Shown: in pieces, positions 28,697-38,064 of the stretch
How the letters are laid out: the number at the start of each line of letters is the position of its first letter
Position numbering within the stretch: position 1 is the first letter of the stretch
Origin: a bacterium
Lineage (GTDB): Bacteria; Patescibacteriota; Minisyncoccia; Minisyncoccales; CG1-02-41-26
NCBI GenBank assembly: GCA_030648255.1
Contig: JAUSHZ010000005.1
Span: forward strand, 1 to 57,469
DNA: 57,469 nucleotides
Reading direction: 5' to 3'
Program-made: the position numbers and the translations under genes
The notes under the pieces: model-generated
The model's input: only the letters and a program-made list of their open reading frames with translations
Told to the model about the DNA's origin: nothing
Databases searched by the model: none

Positions 28697-31066
28697 ATGA
28701 AAGTTTTACTGATAAATATTTCCCTAAGGCCAAACAGTAAAAATTTGATGTTTCCTGTCGGTTTGGCCTATATCGCTACAGCTGTTAAAAATGCTGGTTT
28801 TGCGTTTGAAATCTTGGACTTGGACACTCTTAGAATTTCTGATGAAGAGATTGAGGAAAGAATAAAAAATATTGATTTCGATGTGGTAGCTTTCGGCTGT
28901 ATTGTCACTGGCTATAAGTTTGTTAAAAAATTAGCGTCTTTAATTAAAAAGCACAAGAACGCGCTGATTATTGTTGGCAACTCTGTGGCGGATTCTATTC
29001 CGGAAATTTTACTCACTAAAACTTTGGCGGATATTGCGGTGATAGGCGAGGGGGACATAACAATTATTGAGGCACTAAGAGCTATTGAAAACAAAACTCC
29101 TCTTAGCGAGGTAAAAGGAATTCAGTTTTGTGAAAACGGTAAAATAGTAGCTACTCCCCCTAGGGAACCGATACATAACCTAGATTCGTTGCCATTTATT
29201 GATTATAGTTTGTTTGATATGGAAGCATATTTAGCTAAATGTAAGTTCAATTTATCAGAACCCTATCCAATAGAATTTGATTTATTAAGAAGTTTGCCAA
29301 TCAACACAGCCAGAGGATGCCCCTTTAGATGCTCTTTTTGTTATCATGTTTTTAAAACAGCCCCTTATAGGGTGCGTTCAATGGAGAATATTGGCAAGGA
29401 AATAAAATATTTACAAAGAAAATTTGGTTTAAATTATATTCAATTTGCTGATGAACTTACGCTTTTTTCTAAAGAGCAGGTTAATAATTTAGCCGACTAC
29501 TTTTTAAATGAAAATATAAATATATTTTGGGTGGCGGATTGTCGGGCCGACCTTTTTGGGGAGAATGACTTGGATCTGGCCTTGAAATTAAAAAAAGCTG
29601 GCTGTGTTGAACTGGGATATTCTTTAGAAACAGCTGACGAGGAGCTTTTAAGGGCAATGAATAAGAGAATAACAGTTAATGATTTTGTGGTGCAAACAAA
29701 AATTTTACAGCAAGCGGGTATAACCACTTCAACCAGCTTGGTTATTGGTTATCCTGGAGAAACCGAAGAAACCCTTAAAAAAACTTTTGATTGTTGCTAT
29801 GATTGCAATATATATCCAAGTAGCGGTTATCTGTTGCCTCAGCCAGGAACAGCGGTTTATAAATGGGCTATTGAAAAGGGTATTATAAAAGATGAGGAGG
29901 AATATTTATTGCAAATGGGGGATAGGCAGGATTTTAGAATAAATTTAACCGATATACCACAAGAGAGAATGGAAAATTTAGTAAAAGAACACCTAAAAAG
30001 AATCGCTGATAAATTAAATTTGGGCCTTGATGCGGAGCATCTTATTAAAACAGGCCATTATAGGCAAAAAAAAGATAAATTAGATAATAATAAAAATATG
30101 GCAAATATATTAGAAAACAAAACAATTTTAATAACCGGTGGGGTGGGGAGTTTTGGTAGTAAATTTGTTGAGATCGCTTTAGCGAAATACAATCCAAAAT
30201 CTATTAGAATTTTTGATATTTCCGAAGAAAAGGAAGTGGCTATGGAAAGAAAATTCCAAGATACTCGTTTAAGGTTTCTTATTGGAGATGTGAGAGATAG
30301 GTATAGATTGGAACGTGCCATGGCTGGTTGCGACATCGTGGTGCATACAGCCGCTTTAAAACATGTCACGGTTTGTGAATATAATCCCATTGAAGCGGTG
30401 AGAGTTAATATTGATGGCGCTGTTAATGTGGTTAATGCCGCCATCGACCAAGGCGTTCCCAAAGTTATTGCTTTGAGCACTGACAAGGCGGTTTATCCAG
30501 TTAATTTGTATGGAGCATCAAAAATGGTAATGGAAAAGATATTTATTCAAGGAAATACTTATGGGGCGAACAAAGGAGTTAAATTTGCTTGCACAAGATA
30601 TGGCAATGTGATTGGGTCAAGCGGAAGCGTAGCGCCTTTATTTAAAGAGCAGGCTAAAACAGGAAAAATTACCATAACTGATGAAAAGATGACAAGATTT
30701 TGGATTACTCTGGAGCAGGGGGTAGAATTTGTTATTAAATCAATTGAGCGAATGGATGGAGGTGAGGTATTTGTGCCAAAAATTCCCAGTATGAAAATTA
30801 TGGATTTGGCCAACCTTATAGCGCCAAACGCTCAAAAAGAAATTATTGGCATCAGGCCAGGGGAAAAAATTCATGAGGACTTAATTACTAAAGAAGAGGC
30901 CAGGCATACTAAAGAATACAACGATTATTTTATCATTGAGCCAGAGTTTTCTTTTTGGCAATATAATGAAGAAAAGGGTGGAAAGCCGTTAGCTGATGGG
31001 TTTAAATACACAAGCGATACAAATAAGCAGTGGTTAACAGAAGAAGACCTTAAGAAAATTATATGA
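28697..31066 (+). CDS. Apparent fusion: B12-binding radical SAM protein + UDP-GlcNAc 4,6-dehydratase (PseB-like)
   Basis: Radical SAM motif RGCPFRCSFCYHVF; C-half ILITGGVGSFGSKFVEIAL..ALKHVTVCEYNPIEAVRVNI..STDKAVYPVNLYGASKMVMEK; in-frame internal ATG at 30098 begins the PseB part. Confidence 0.85.
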   Translation: MKVLLINISLRPNSKNLMFPVGLAYIATAVKNAGFAFEILDLDTLRISDEEIEERIKNIDFDVVAFGCIVTGYKFVKKLASLIKKHKNALIIVGNSVADSIPEILLTKTLADIAVIGEGDITIIEALRAIENKTPLSEVKGIQFCENGKIVATPPREPIHNLDSLPFIDYSLFDMEAYLAKCKFNLSEPYPIEFDLLRSLPINTARGCPFRCSFCYHVFKTAPYRVRSMENIGKEIKYLQRKFGLNYIQFADELTLFSKEQVNNLADYFLNENINIFWVADCRADLFGENDLDLALKLKKAGCVELGYSLETADEELLRAMNKRITVNDFVVQTKILQQAGITTSTSLVIGYPGETEETLKKTFDCCYDCNIYPSSGYLLPQPGTAVYKWAIEKGIIKDEEEYLLQMGDRQDFRINLTDIPQERMENLVKEHLKRIADKLNLGLDAEHLIKTGHYRQKKDKLDNNKNMANILENKTILITGGVGSFGSKFVEIALAKYNPKSIRIFDISEEKEVAMERKFQDTRLRFLIGDVRDRYRLERAMAGCDIVVHTAALKHVTVCEYNPIEAVRVNIDGAVNVVNAAIDQGVPKVIALSTDKAVYPVNLYGASKMVMEKIFIQGNTYGANKGVKFACTRYGNVIGSSGSVAPLFKEQAKTGKITITDEKMTRFWITLEQGVEFVIKSIERMDGGEVFVPKIPSMKIMDLANLIAPNAQKEIIGIRPGEKIHEDLITKEEARHTKEYNDYFIIEPEFSFWQYNEEKGGKPLADGFKYTSDTNKQWLTEEDLKKII

Positions 31067-32208
31067 TAAAAACTCCAATTCCATACGGAAAACAATGGAT
31101 AGACGATGACGATATTAAAGCAGTAGTTGAGGTGTTGAAAAGCGATTGGTTAACTTGCGGGCCAAAAGTAGATGAGTTTGAAAAAGCTATTGCTGGCTAT
31201 TGTAATGCGAAATACGCTGTGGCTTTTTCTTCTGGCACCTCTGCCTTGCACGGAGCTTATAATGCCTTGGGCATAAAACAGGGGGACGAGGTTATCACTA
31301 CGCCTTTAACCTTTTCAGCCACGGCTAACGGGGTGGTTTACTGTAGTGGCAAGCCAGTTTTTTGCGATATAAGCCCTGATACTTTAAATATTAACCCTGA
31401 GCTTGTTGAGGGGTTGATCACTCCAAAAACCAAGGCTATTGCCATTGTAGATCTCGCTGGTCAACCTTGTGATTTTGATGCCATTAAGGCCATTGCAGAA
31501 AAACATAATTTGGCGATTGTGGAAGATGCAGCTCAGGCTTTGGGTTCTGAATATAAAAGTAGAAAAGTTGGCTCAATGGCCGACTTAACTATTTTAAGTT
31601 TCCACCCAGTTAAAACAATTACTTCTGGAGAGGGGGGAATGGTTTTAACCAATAGCCAAGAGTTCTATGAAAAATTAAAAGTTTTTAGGAATCACGGTAT
31701 TGTTAAAAAGCCAGAAGTTGGTCCATGGTATTATGAAATTGAAAATCTTGGCTATAATTATCGTTTAACAGATATTCACTGCGCTTTGGGTATTTCTCAA
31801 TTAAAAAAACTGGATAAATTTATTGAAAGAAGGCGCGAAATTGTAAAAAAATACCAAGAGGCATTTGCTAATATGCCAGAAATTATTCTGATTAAAGAAG
31901 AGAGTTTTACTAAAAGCGCTTGGCATATTTACCTTGTTCAATTTGATTTAACAAAATTAAAAATTAGCAGAAAAGAGATTTTCGAGCAATTAGCCCAAAT
32001 GGGTATAAAGTGCCAAGTACATCATGTGCCTATTCATTATTTGCCGTTTTACCAAAAAACATTTGGCTATAAAAAAGGAGATTTTCCTATAACCGAGCAA
32101 TACTATGAAAGAGCTATTACCTTGCCATTATTTCCCAAATTAACCAATGAAGAAGTTGATTTCGTAATCGTCAGTGTCAAAGAAATCATCAATGCCAATA
32201 AAAAATAA
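31063..32208 (+). CDS. pseC: UDP-4-amino-4,6-dideoxy-sugar transaminase (PseC-like, DegT/DnrJ/EryC1)
   Basis: IPYGKQWIDDDDIKAVVEVLKSDWLTCGPKVDEFEKAIAGYCNAKYAVAFSSGTSALHGAYNALG; SFHPVKTITSGEGGMVLTN. Confidence 0.87.
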   Translation: MIKTPIPYGKQWIDDDDIKAVVEVLKSDWLTCGPKVDEFEKAIAGYCNAKYAVAFSSGTSALHGAYNALGIKQGDEVITTPLTFSATANGVVYCSGKPVFCDISPDTLNINPELVEGLITPKTKAIAIVDLAGQPCDFDAIKAIAEKHNLAIVEDAAQALGSEYKSRKVGSMADLTILSFHPVKTITSGEGGMVLTNSQEFYEKLKVFRNHGIVKKPEVGPWYYEIENLGYNYRLTDIHCALGISQLKKLDKFIERRREIVKKYQEAFANMPEIILIKEESFTKSAWHIYLVQFDLTKLKISRKEIFEQLAQMGIKCQVHHVPIHYLPFYQKTFGYKKGDFPITEQYYERAITLPLFPKLTNEEVDFVIVSVKEIINANKK

Positions 32209-32217
32209 TATTTTGTC

Positions 32218-33003
32218 ATGACAAAAGTAATGTTTTTAGATGAGTCGGGGGACCACAGTTTAGCAAAGATTGACGAACAGTTTCCAGTTTTTTGTTTAGC
32301 TGGTTGTATTTTCGATGAAACAGAGTATCAAATTAAAAGTAATGAAGCGATAAACAATTTTAAAATAAAGTATTTTAATAATACGGAGATTATTTTGCAT
32401 TCTCGGGAGATAAGAAAATGTGAGTCACCTTTTAATATTTTGTTAAATCAGAATGTTAAAAAAGATTTCTATAATAGTTTGAATAATTTAATTTCTGATT
32501 TGCCTTTTACCATTATAGCTTCCGTGATATCAAAACAAAAACTAAAAGAACAATACACTGACCCAGCTAATCCATATGCTCTTTCGTTGGAATTTATTAT
32601 GGAAAGATTTCTTTTCTTTTTAGAAGAAAATAATGACATCGGCTATATTTCTGTAGAATCGCGCGATTCACGGTCAAATACCAACCTACTCGCCACTTTT
32701 ACCAACACGATTAATTACGATTCTCTTTGTGGCGACAACATAATTTTAGCAAAACGTTTTCAAGGTAAAATTCAAAAGATGATTTTTATTACAAAACAAC
32801 AAAATGAAAATGGGCATCAAATAGCGGATTTAGTTGCTTACCCAACTGCTAAATTTGGACTCTATCCAGAAAAGGCGAATTCATCTTTTGAAATAATAAA
32901 ACCTAAGTTTCGCAATAGAAATGGTAATATAATGGGCTATGGTTTGAAGTTTTTTCCAAAAGAAAAAATGGGGCCCGGGCATTCCCAGTCCCCATCTCAT
33001 TAA
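32218..33003 (+). CDS. DUF3800 family protein
   Basis: N-term MFLDESGDHS; conserved-looking C-terminal NIMGYGLKFFP; H-ADL segment GHQIADLVAYP. Confidence 0.75.
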   Translation: MTKVMFLDESGDHSLAKIDEQFPVFCLAGCIFDETEYQIKSNEAINNFKIKYFNNTEIILHSREIRKCESPFNILLNQNVKKDFYNSLNNLISDLPFTIIASVISKQKLKEQYTDPANPYALSLEFIMERFLFFLEENNDIGYISVESRDSRSNTNLLATFTNTINYDSLCGDNIILAKRFQGKIQKMIFITKQQNENGHQIADLVAYPTAKFGLYPEKANSSFEIIKPKFRNRNGNIMGYGLKFFPKEKMGPGHSQSPSH

Positions 33004-33047
33004 AATAATGATACCATATATCAATAAAGCGTGTCAAGGGTGAAAAT

Positions 33048-34007
33048 ATGGCAAAAAATAATTTAAAAATTTTAGTGATGGGGGCTGGCTCAATTGGCCA
33101 GAGGCATATAAAGAATTTAAAAACATTAGGTGTTGAGCATATTGGCGTAGTTGACCCTGTATTAGGTCTGCCCTCGTACAGTTTGAAAGAGGCGTTAAAA
33201 GAAAAATGGGACGCGGTTTTTATTTGTTCGCCCAGCTCAACGCATTTAAAAATTGCTTTGGAAGTGGCTAAAACAAAAACCCCAATGTTTATTGAAAAAC
33301 CATTGAGCCACACTTTGGCTGGCTTAATTCAATTGCAAGGAATAAGTAAAAACATAAAACCAATAATGGTTGGTTATAACATTGATTTTCACCCCCAGTT
33401 TAAAAAAATCCAAAGCATTTTAAGAAAGAAAATATTAGGCAAGGTTTTGGGAGTTAGGGCAGAGTTTGGTTATTATTTGCCTGATTGGCGGCCTGGCACT
33501 GATTATGCAAAATCATATTCTGCTAAAAAAGATTTGGGCGGGGGAATTTTGCTTGATGATATTCACGAAATAAATTTAGTTTATAATTTATTTGGGCCTG
33601 TTAAAAAAACATTTGGCTTAACTAAAAAGCAAAGCAGTTTAAAAATAGATACTGAAGATTATGTGGAAATGATTTTGCAATTTGAAAACGGAATGATTGG
33701 GCAGGTTCATATGGATTATTTGCAAAGAAGCTACTCAAGAAGTTTAAAAGTTATTGGGGAAAAAGGAACTTTAATTTGGGATTTAAACGAGTCAAAGATT
33801 GAGTTGTACACAGCCATTAGTAAGCAATGGAAAACAGTTGATAAAATTGCCAAGCTTGACTGGAATGAGACATATTTGGCGGAGATAAAAGAGTTTTTAA
33901 GTTGTTTAAAAGCAAATAAAAATCCAGAAAGCGATTTGATTCGTGGAATAGAAACTCTAAAAATCGCCTTAGCAGTTAGGGATTCCGCTAAGGTATGGAA
34001 GCTATAA
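33048..34007 (+). CDS. Gfo/Idh/MocA family oxidoreductase
   Basis: ILVMGAGSIGQRHIKNLKTLGV; PMFIEKPLS; GGILLDDIHEINLVYNLFG. Confidence 0.85.
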   Translation: MAKNNLKILVMGAGSIGQRHIKNLKTLGVEHIGVVDPVLGLPSYSLKEALKEKWDAVFICSPSSTHLKIALEVAKTKTPMFIEKPLSHTLAGLIQLQGISKNIKPIMVGYNIDFHPQFKKIQSILRKKILGKVLGVRAEFGYYLPDWRPGTDYAKSYSAKKDLGGGILLDDIHEINLVYNLFGPVKKTFGLTKKQSSLKIDTEDYVEMILQFENGMIGQVHMDYLQRSYSRSLKVIGEKGTLIWDLNESKIELYTAISKQWKTVDKIAKLDWNETYLAEIKEFLSCLKANKNPESDLIRGIETLKIALAVRDSAKVWKL

Positions 34008-34021
34008 ATTTATAAAAAAAT

Positions 34022-34052
34022 CTTAATTCCTGATTCTTAATTCATAATTCTT
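34022..34052. repeat. Degenerate 7-nt repeat array, intergenic
   Basis: cttaattcctgattcttaattcataattctt; reverse strand reads gaattat-gaattaa-gaatcag-gaattaa. Confidence 0.75.
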
Positions 34053-34060
34053 TTTTCACT

Positions 34061-34816
34061 ATGATTGGTATTATTATTCAGGCCCGGATGGGCTCAAAAA
34101 GATTGCCAGGAAAAATGATTAGAAAGATTCTTGGTAAAACAGTTTTAGAGCATGTTATTTTTCGCTTGAAAAAGATTAAAGCTCCCTCTTTAATTATTTT
34201 AGCCACGACTACTAACAAGAAAGATAGTATTCTAGAGGAGATCGCTAAAGAAAATAAAATAAAAGTTTTTCGAGGTTCAGAAGACGATGTTTTAGATAGG
34301 TATTATCAAACAGCCAAACAATTTGCTATTGACCCGATTGTGAGGATTACAGCTGACTGCCCGGTTTTGGATTGGCAAATTTGTGATGAGGTAATTAGCT
34401 TCTATCTAGACAATAAATTCGACTATGTAAGTAATGTACGCCCCCCAACATTTCCCGACGGCTTAGACATTGAGGTTTTTAGCTTTAAAGCCTTAGAAAA
34501 AACTTGGCAAAACGCTAAATTAAAATCAGAAAGAGAGCACGTTACAGCTTATATTGGAAACCATCCAGAAATTTTTAGAATCGGCAATTTTATTAGAAAT
34601 GGCAATGATTTGTCTGGTTTAAGATTAACTTTAGATGAAGCAAAAGACTTAATTTTAATAAGAAAAATTTATGGCGCTTTATATAAAAAGAAAAGATACT
34701 TTGTCTTGGACGATATTTTAAATTTTTTTGGGCAAAAACCAGAGCTATTGAAAATTAATAAAACAATTAAGCGCAATGAAGGATTATTAAAGTCGCTTGC
34801 AGGGGATCGCTGTTGA
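34061..34816 (+). CDS. SpsF/PseF-like cytidylyltransferase
   Basis: IGIIIQARMGSKRLPGKMI..ILGKTVLEHVIFRLKK; GSEDDVLDRYYQTAKQ; RITADCPVLD. Confidence 0.85.
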   Translation: MIGIIIQARMGSKRLPGKMIRKILGKTVLEHVIFRLKKIKAPSLIILATTTNKKDSILEEIAKENKIKVFRGSEDDVLDRYYQTAKQFAIDPIVRITADCPVLDWQICDEVISFYLDNKFDYVSNVRPPTFPDGLDIEVFSFKALEKTWQNAKLKSEREHVTAYIGNHPEIFRIGNFIRNGNDLSGLRLTLDEAKDLILIRKIYGALYKKKRYFVLDDILNFFGQKPELLKINKTIKRNEGLLKSLAGDRC

Positions 34817-34857
34817 AACCGAGCTTTAAGGGCTCCCAAAAGCTCGGTTTCAACAGC
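34809..34857. repeat. Palindromic repeat, copy 2 (19-bp stem, 11-nt loop; inner arm module inverted relative to copies 1 and 3)
   Basis: gctgttgaaaccgagcttt-aagggctccca-aaagctcggtttcaacagc; contains stop codon of the upstream CDS. Confidence 0.9.
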
Positions 34858-34873
34858 TTAGAAAACTAAATTT

Positions 34874-36199
34874 ATGAATTTACAAGAAAAAAATAAAAAA
34901 GGCATAGAGCTTTATAAAAGAGCCAAAGAGATAATCCCTGGGGGAACCCAGCTTTTAAGTAAAAGGCCAGAAATGTTTCTACCTGATTTATGGCCAAGTT
35001 ACTATCAAAAAGCAAAGGGCTGCTATGTGTGGGATCTAGATGGCAACAAATATCTCGATTTCGCTTATATGGGCATTGGTGCTTGTATTTTGGGGTATGC
35101 TGATGAGGATATTAATAAGGCAGCTAAAGAAGCAATTGACAACGGATCAATGAATACCTTAAATTGCCCAGAAGAGGTGGAGCTAGCAGAGTTATTATTA
35201 AAAATTCACCCTTGGGCTGGTATGGTGCGTTATGCTCGAACTGGTGGGGAATCGATGGCTGTGGCTATTAGAATTGCTCGGGCGTATTCAGGCAAAGATA
35301 AGGTGGCTTTTTGTGGGTACCACGGCTGGAGTGATTGGTATTTATCGTCTAATTTAGCCAACGATAAAAATTTAGATGGCCACTTACTATCAGGTTTAGC
35401 TCCCAACGGAGTGCCTCGTGGCTTAACAGGTACAATGTTGCCTTTCCATTACAATAAAATTGAGGAGTTGGAAAAAATAGTATCAGAAAGTAATGATATT
35501 GGCGTTATTGTAATGGAGCCGATGAAGTTTCAGGCAGATAGTTCTGGATTTGTGAAAAAAGTTCGGGAAATTGCCGATAAAATAAAAGCTGTTTTAATCT
35601 TTGATGAAATTACCGTGGGCTTTAGATTTAATATCGGGGGGAGCCATTTAAAGCTTGGCATTAATCCCGATATGGCTGTTTTTGCCAAGGGTATTTCTAA
35701 CGGTTTTCCAATGGGGGCTATTATTGGCAAAAAAGAAATAATGCAATCGGCCCAGACAAGTTTTATATCAAGCACTTATTGGACAGAACGGATTGGTCCA
35801 ACCGCCGCCATTGCCACAATCAACAAGATGATAAAGGAAAATGTTCCAGAATATTTAGAAAAAACTGGTTTGGCTATTAAAAATGGGCTAGCTAAAAAAG
35901 CGGAAGAACATGGTGTAAAACTTCATATTGAGGGTTTCCCAGCTATGTTGCATATTTCTTTTGATTACCCTAATGCCCAAGCCATCAGAACTTTGTATAC
36001 TCAAGAGATGTTGAAAAAAGGAGTTTTGGCTTCTGGGGGAATATATGTTTCTTTGGCTTTTAAGGAGGAACATATAAAAGAATTTTTAGAAGCAGTGGAT
36101 GAAGTTTTTCCAATTTTAAGTAAAGCTATAAAAGAAAATAAAGTTGAACAAATGCTGGAAGGCCCAATTGCCCATACCAGTTTTCAGCGATTAAATTAA
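34874..36199 (+). CDS. Class III aminotransferase, glutamate-1-semialdehyde aminomutase-like
   Basis: KEIIPGGTQLLSKRPE..; RYARTGGESMAVAIRIARAYSGKDKVAFCGYHGWSDW; ILIFDEITVGFR-type motif (AVLIFDEITVGFRFN). Confidence 0.88.
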   Translation: MNLQEKNKKGIELYKRAKEIIPGGTQLLSKRPEMFLPDLWPSYYQKAKGCYVWDLDGNKYLDFAYMGIGACILGYADEDINKAAKEAIDNGSMNTLNCPEEVELAELLLKIHPWAGMVRYARTGGESMAVAIRIARAYSGKDKVAFCGYHGWSDWYLSSNLANDKNLDGHLLSGLAPNGVPRGLTGTMLPFHYNKIEELEKIVSESNDIGVIVMEPMKFQADSSGFVKKVREIADKIKAVLIFDEITVGFRFNIGGSHLKLGINPDMAVFAKGISNGFPMGAIIGKKEIMQSAQTSFISSTYWTERIGPTAAIATINKMIKENVPEYLEKTGLAIKNGLAKKAEEHGVKLHIEGFPAMLHISFDYPNAQAIRTLYTQEMLKKGVLASGGIYVSLAFKEEHIKEFLEAVDEVFPILSKAIKENKVEQMLEGPIAHTSFQRLN

Positions 36200-36203
36200 A
36201 AAA

Positions 36204-37592
36204 ATGAAAGAACAAAAAAGTGAAAAAATAGAATTTATTGGTGAACATGGCAGTGAAATCCTACCTTTAACTGAAGGAGACGAACGAGAAGTTGTTAAAG
36301 GAATTATCGAAAATGAAGAAAATATACCAAATGAAAAAGAAGTAGAAGATATTTTAGAAAAGTTTGAAACAAAAGTATTTCTTTTAGAAAAGCTCGAAGA
36401 GGAAATTGAAGAAAATGCTAAAAAAGTTTTACTGACTATTTCTGACCCATTGGCAATAAGAACGATGAAGCCGTTAATTGATAAATTAAGATCAGACCCG
36501 CGATGTCGGGCTATAGGCATTATAACAGACAATGTAGCTGGTAAGGAATTAGAAGCTTCATTTCAAGATGATGAAGCGTCTATAAAATTTGAAGCTATCA
36601 GGGGTGAAGAAGGTTCAGTATTTCTCGATGCCCTAAAAGCAGCTGACGAAGAACCATTTGATGTAGCCCTATCTACCATGGAGTCATCAAACAGTCCAAG
36701 TGGTTCTTTGCTTTACAATGCTAAAAGCGCTTTTGGGGCAGAGAAATTATTTTTAATTTTTGATAATTGGAATGGGATTGGTGGTCGCCCTGATCTTTTT
36801 AATAATAAGGCACAAATGGAAAGTATTGACGGGATGCTTTGTGGTGATAATTTAGCAAAAAATATTTTGTCACAACAATTACCTGATTTTCCTCAAGAAA
36901 AAATAGTGGTTACTGGAACACCTATTCTTGATGAATTAGAAAAAGAAAAATTAGCCGAGTGTCCTCAAAAAGCTCGAGAAAAACTAGGGTTAGATGATAA
37001 TGAGATAGCTGTTCTTTATTTGGGAGATGTTTCAGCTGATTATGAAAAATTTGGTGAGGAAGTTGATGAACGAATAAATGAAAAAACTTTCAATCAAACA
37101 TTTGAAGCAATAATAGACTTAGCTGAAGCACAGCCGGAAAAAAGATTTGCTTTAATGGTTAGGCCGCACCCAAGAGATCCCAATAAAGAAAATATATTAA
37201 ATTTATCTACAGAATCATTGCCAGAAAATTTAAAGGTTATTTTTGCCACCAATGATCTAGTTTCAATAAATGAAGCGGGGTGGGGCTGCGATATAACCCT
37301 TAGTATTATTAGTACAGAAAATTTTATAGCTTCTTTACGTGGTAAAAAAAGTATTTTTTTAGGCTATCAAAATGGTCTTGGCGGAGAAGTCTTAAAGAAG
37401 GTATTTGGTGAAGAAGTTTTGCGTGCGATTGAACTAGAGAAAGATATTTCCATAGCTTCTTCGCTCGAGGATTTAGGAGAACAGCTTAAAGATTATAATC
37501 GCCCTAAAGAAGATAAAATAACTGAACAGTCAGAAGGTGTTATTGGGAAAAGCTCTACTGAGAGAATACTAAACATTGTCTTAGAAAGTTAA
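36204..37592 (+). CDS. Unrecognised GT-B-like protein with acidic N-terminal extension, in the pseudaminate-type gene block
   Basis: VLLTISDPLAIRTMKPLIDKL; VVTGTPILDEL; ALMVRPHPRDPN; IISTENFIASLRGKKSIFLG; family not recognised. Confidence 0.5.
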   Translation: MKEQKSEKIEFIGEHGSEILPLTEGDEREVVKGIIENEENIPNEKEVEDILEKFETKVFLLEKLEEEIEENAKKVLLTISDPLAIRTMKPLIDKLRSDPRCRAIGIITDNVAGKELEASFQDDEASIKFEAIRGEEGSVFLDALKAADEEPFDVALSTMESSNSPSGSLLYNAKSAFGAEKLFLIFDNWNGIGGRPDLFNNKAQMESIDGMLCGDNLAKNILSQQLPDFPQEKIVVTGTPILDELEKEKLAECPQKAREKLGLDDNEIAVLYLGDVSADYEKFGEEVDERINEKTFNQTFEAIIDLAEAQPEKRFALMVRPHPRDPNKENILNLSTESLPENLKVIFATNDLVSINEAGWGCDITLSIISTENFIASLRGKKSIFLGYQNGLGGEVLKKVFGEEVLRAIELEKDISIASSLEDLGEQLKDYNRPKEDKITEQSEGVIGKSSTERILNIVLES

Positions 37593-37602
37593 ATACTAAC
37601 TT

Positions 37603-38064
37603 ATGAAAGTTAATCTTAAAAAAGCGAATGAAGACGATAAAAAGTTTTTATTTGATTTAAGGAATAAAGATTATGTTTATAAGAATTCTGGAACGCCAAG
37701 AATGGTTGAATGGCAAGAACATATCAATTGGTTAGAAAGAGTTTTTTCAGGCCAAGCGAATAAATATCTTTTTGTGATTGAGGTAGATAGAGAAAGAGCG
37801 GGGCAAGTAAGGTTTGATATTGAATTAGAAAATAAACAAGCCATAGTGAATATTTCGTTGCTTAAAAAATTTCATGGCAAAGGCATTGCTAAGGAGGCGA
37901 TAGAACAAGGAATAGATAAAATGGCGAAAGAAAAAGAAATAAAAAAATTTATTGCCGAGATTCATCAAGATAATACTGCTTCGCAAAAATTATTTGAAAA
38001 ACTTGGTTTTGTATTTCAAAGTCAAGATGACATTTGGAGAACTTATTTAAAAAAATATGTTTAA
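37603..38064 (+). CDS. GNAT N-acetyltransferase (PseH-like position)
   Basis: VNISLLKKFHGKGIAKEAIEQGIDKMAKE; NTASQKLFEKLGF. Confidence 0.82.
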   Translation: MKVNLKKANEDDKKFLFDLRNKDYVYKNSGTPRMVEWQEHINWLERVFSGQANKYLFVIEVDRERAGQVRFDIELENKQAIVNISLLKKFHGKGIAKEAIEQGIDKMAKEKEIKKFIAEIHQDNTASQKLFEKLGFVFQSQDDIWRTYLKKYV

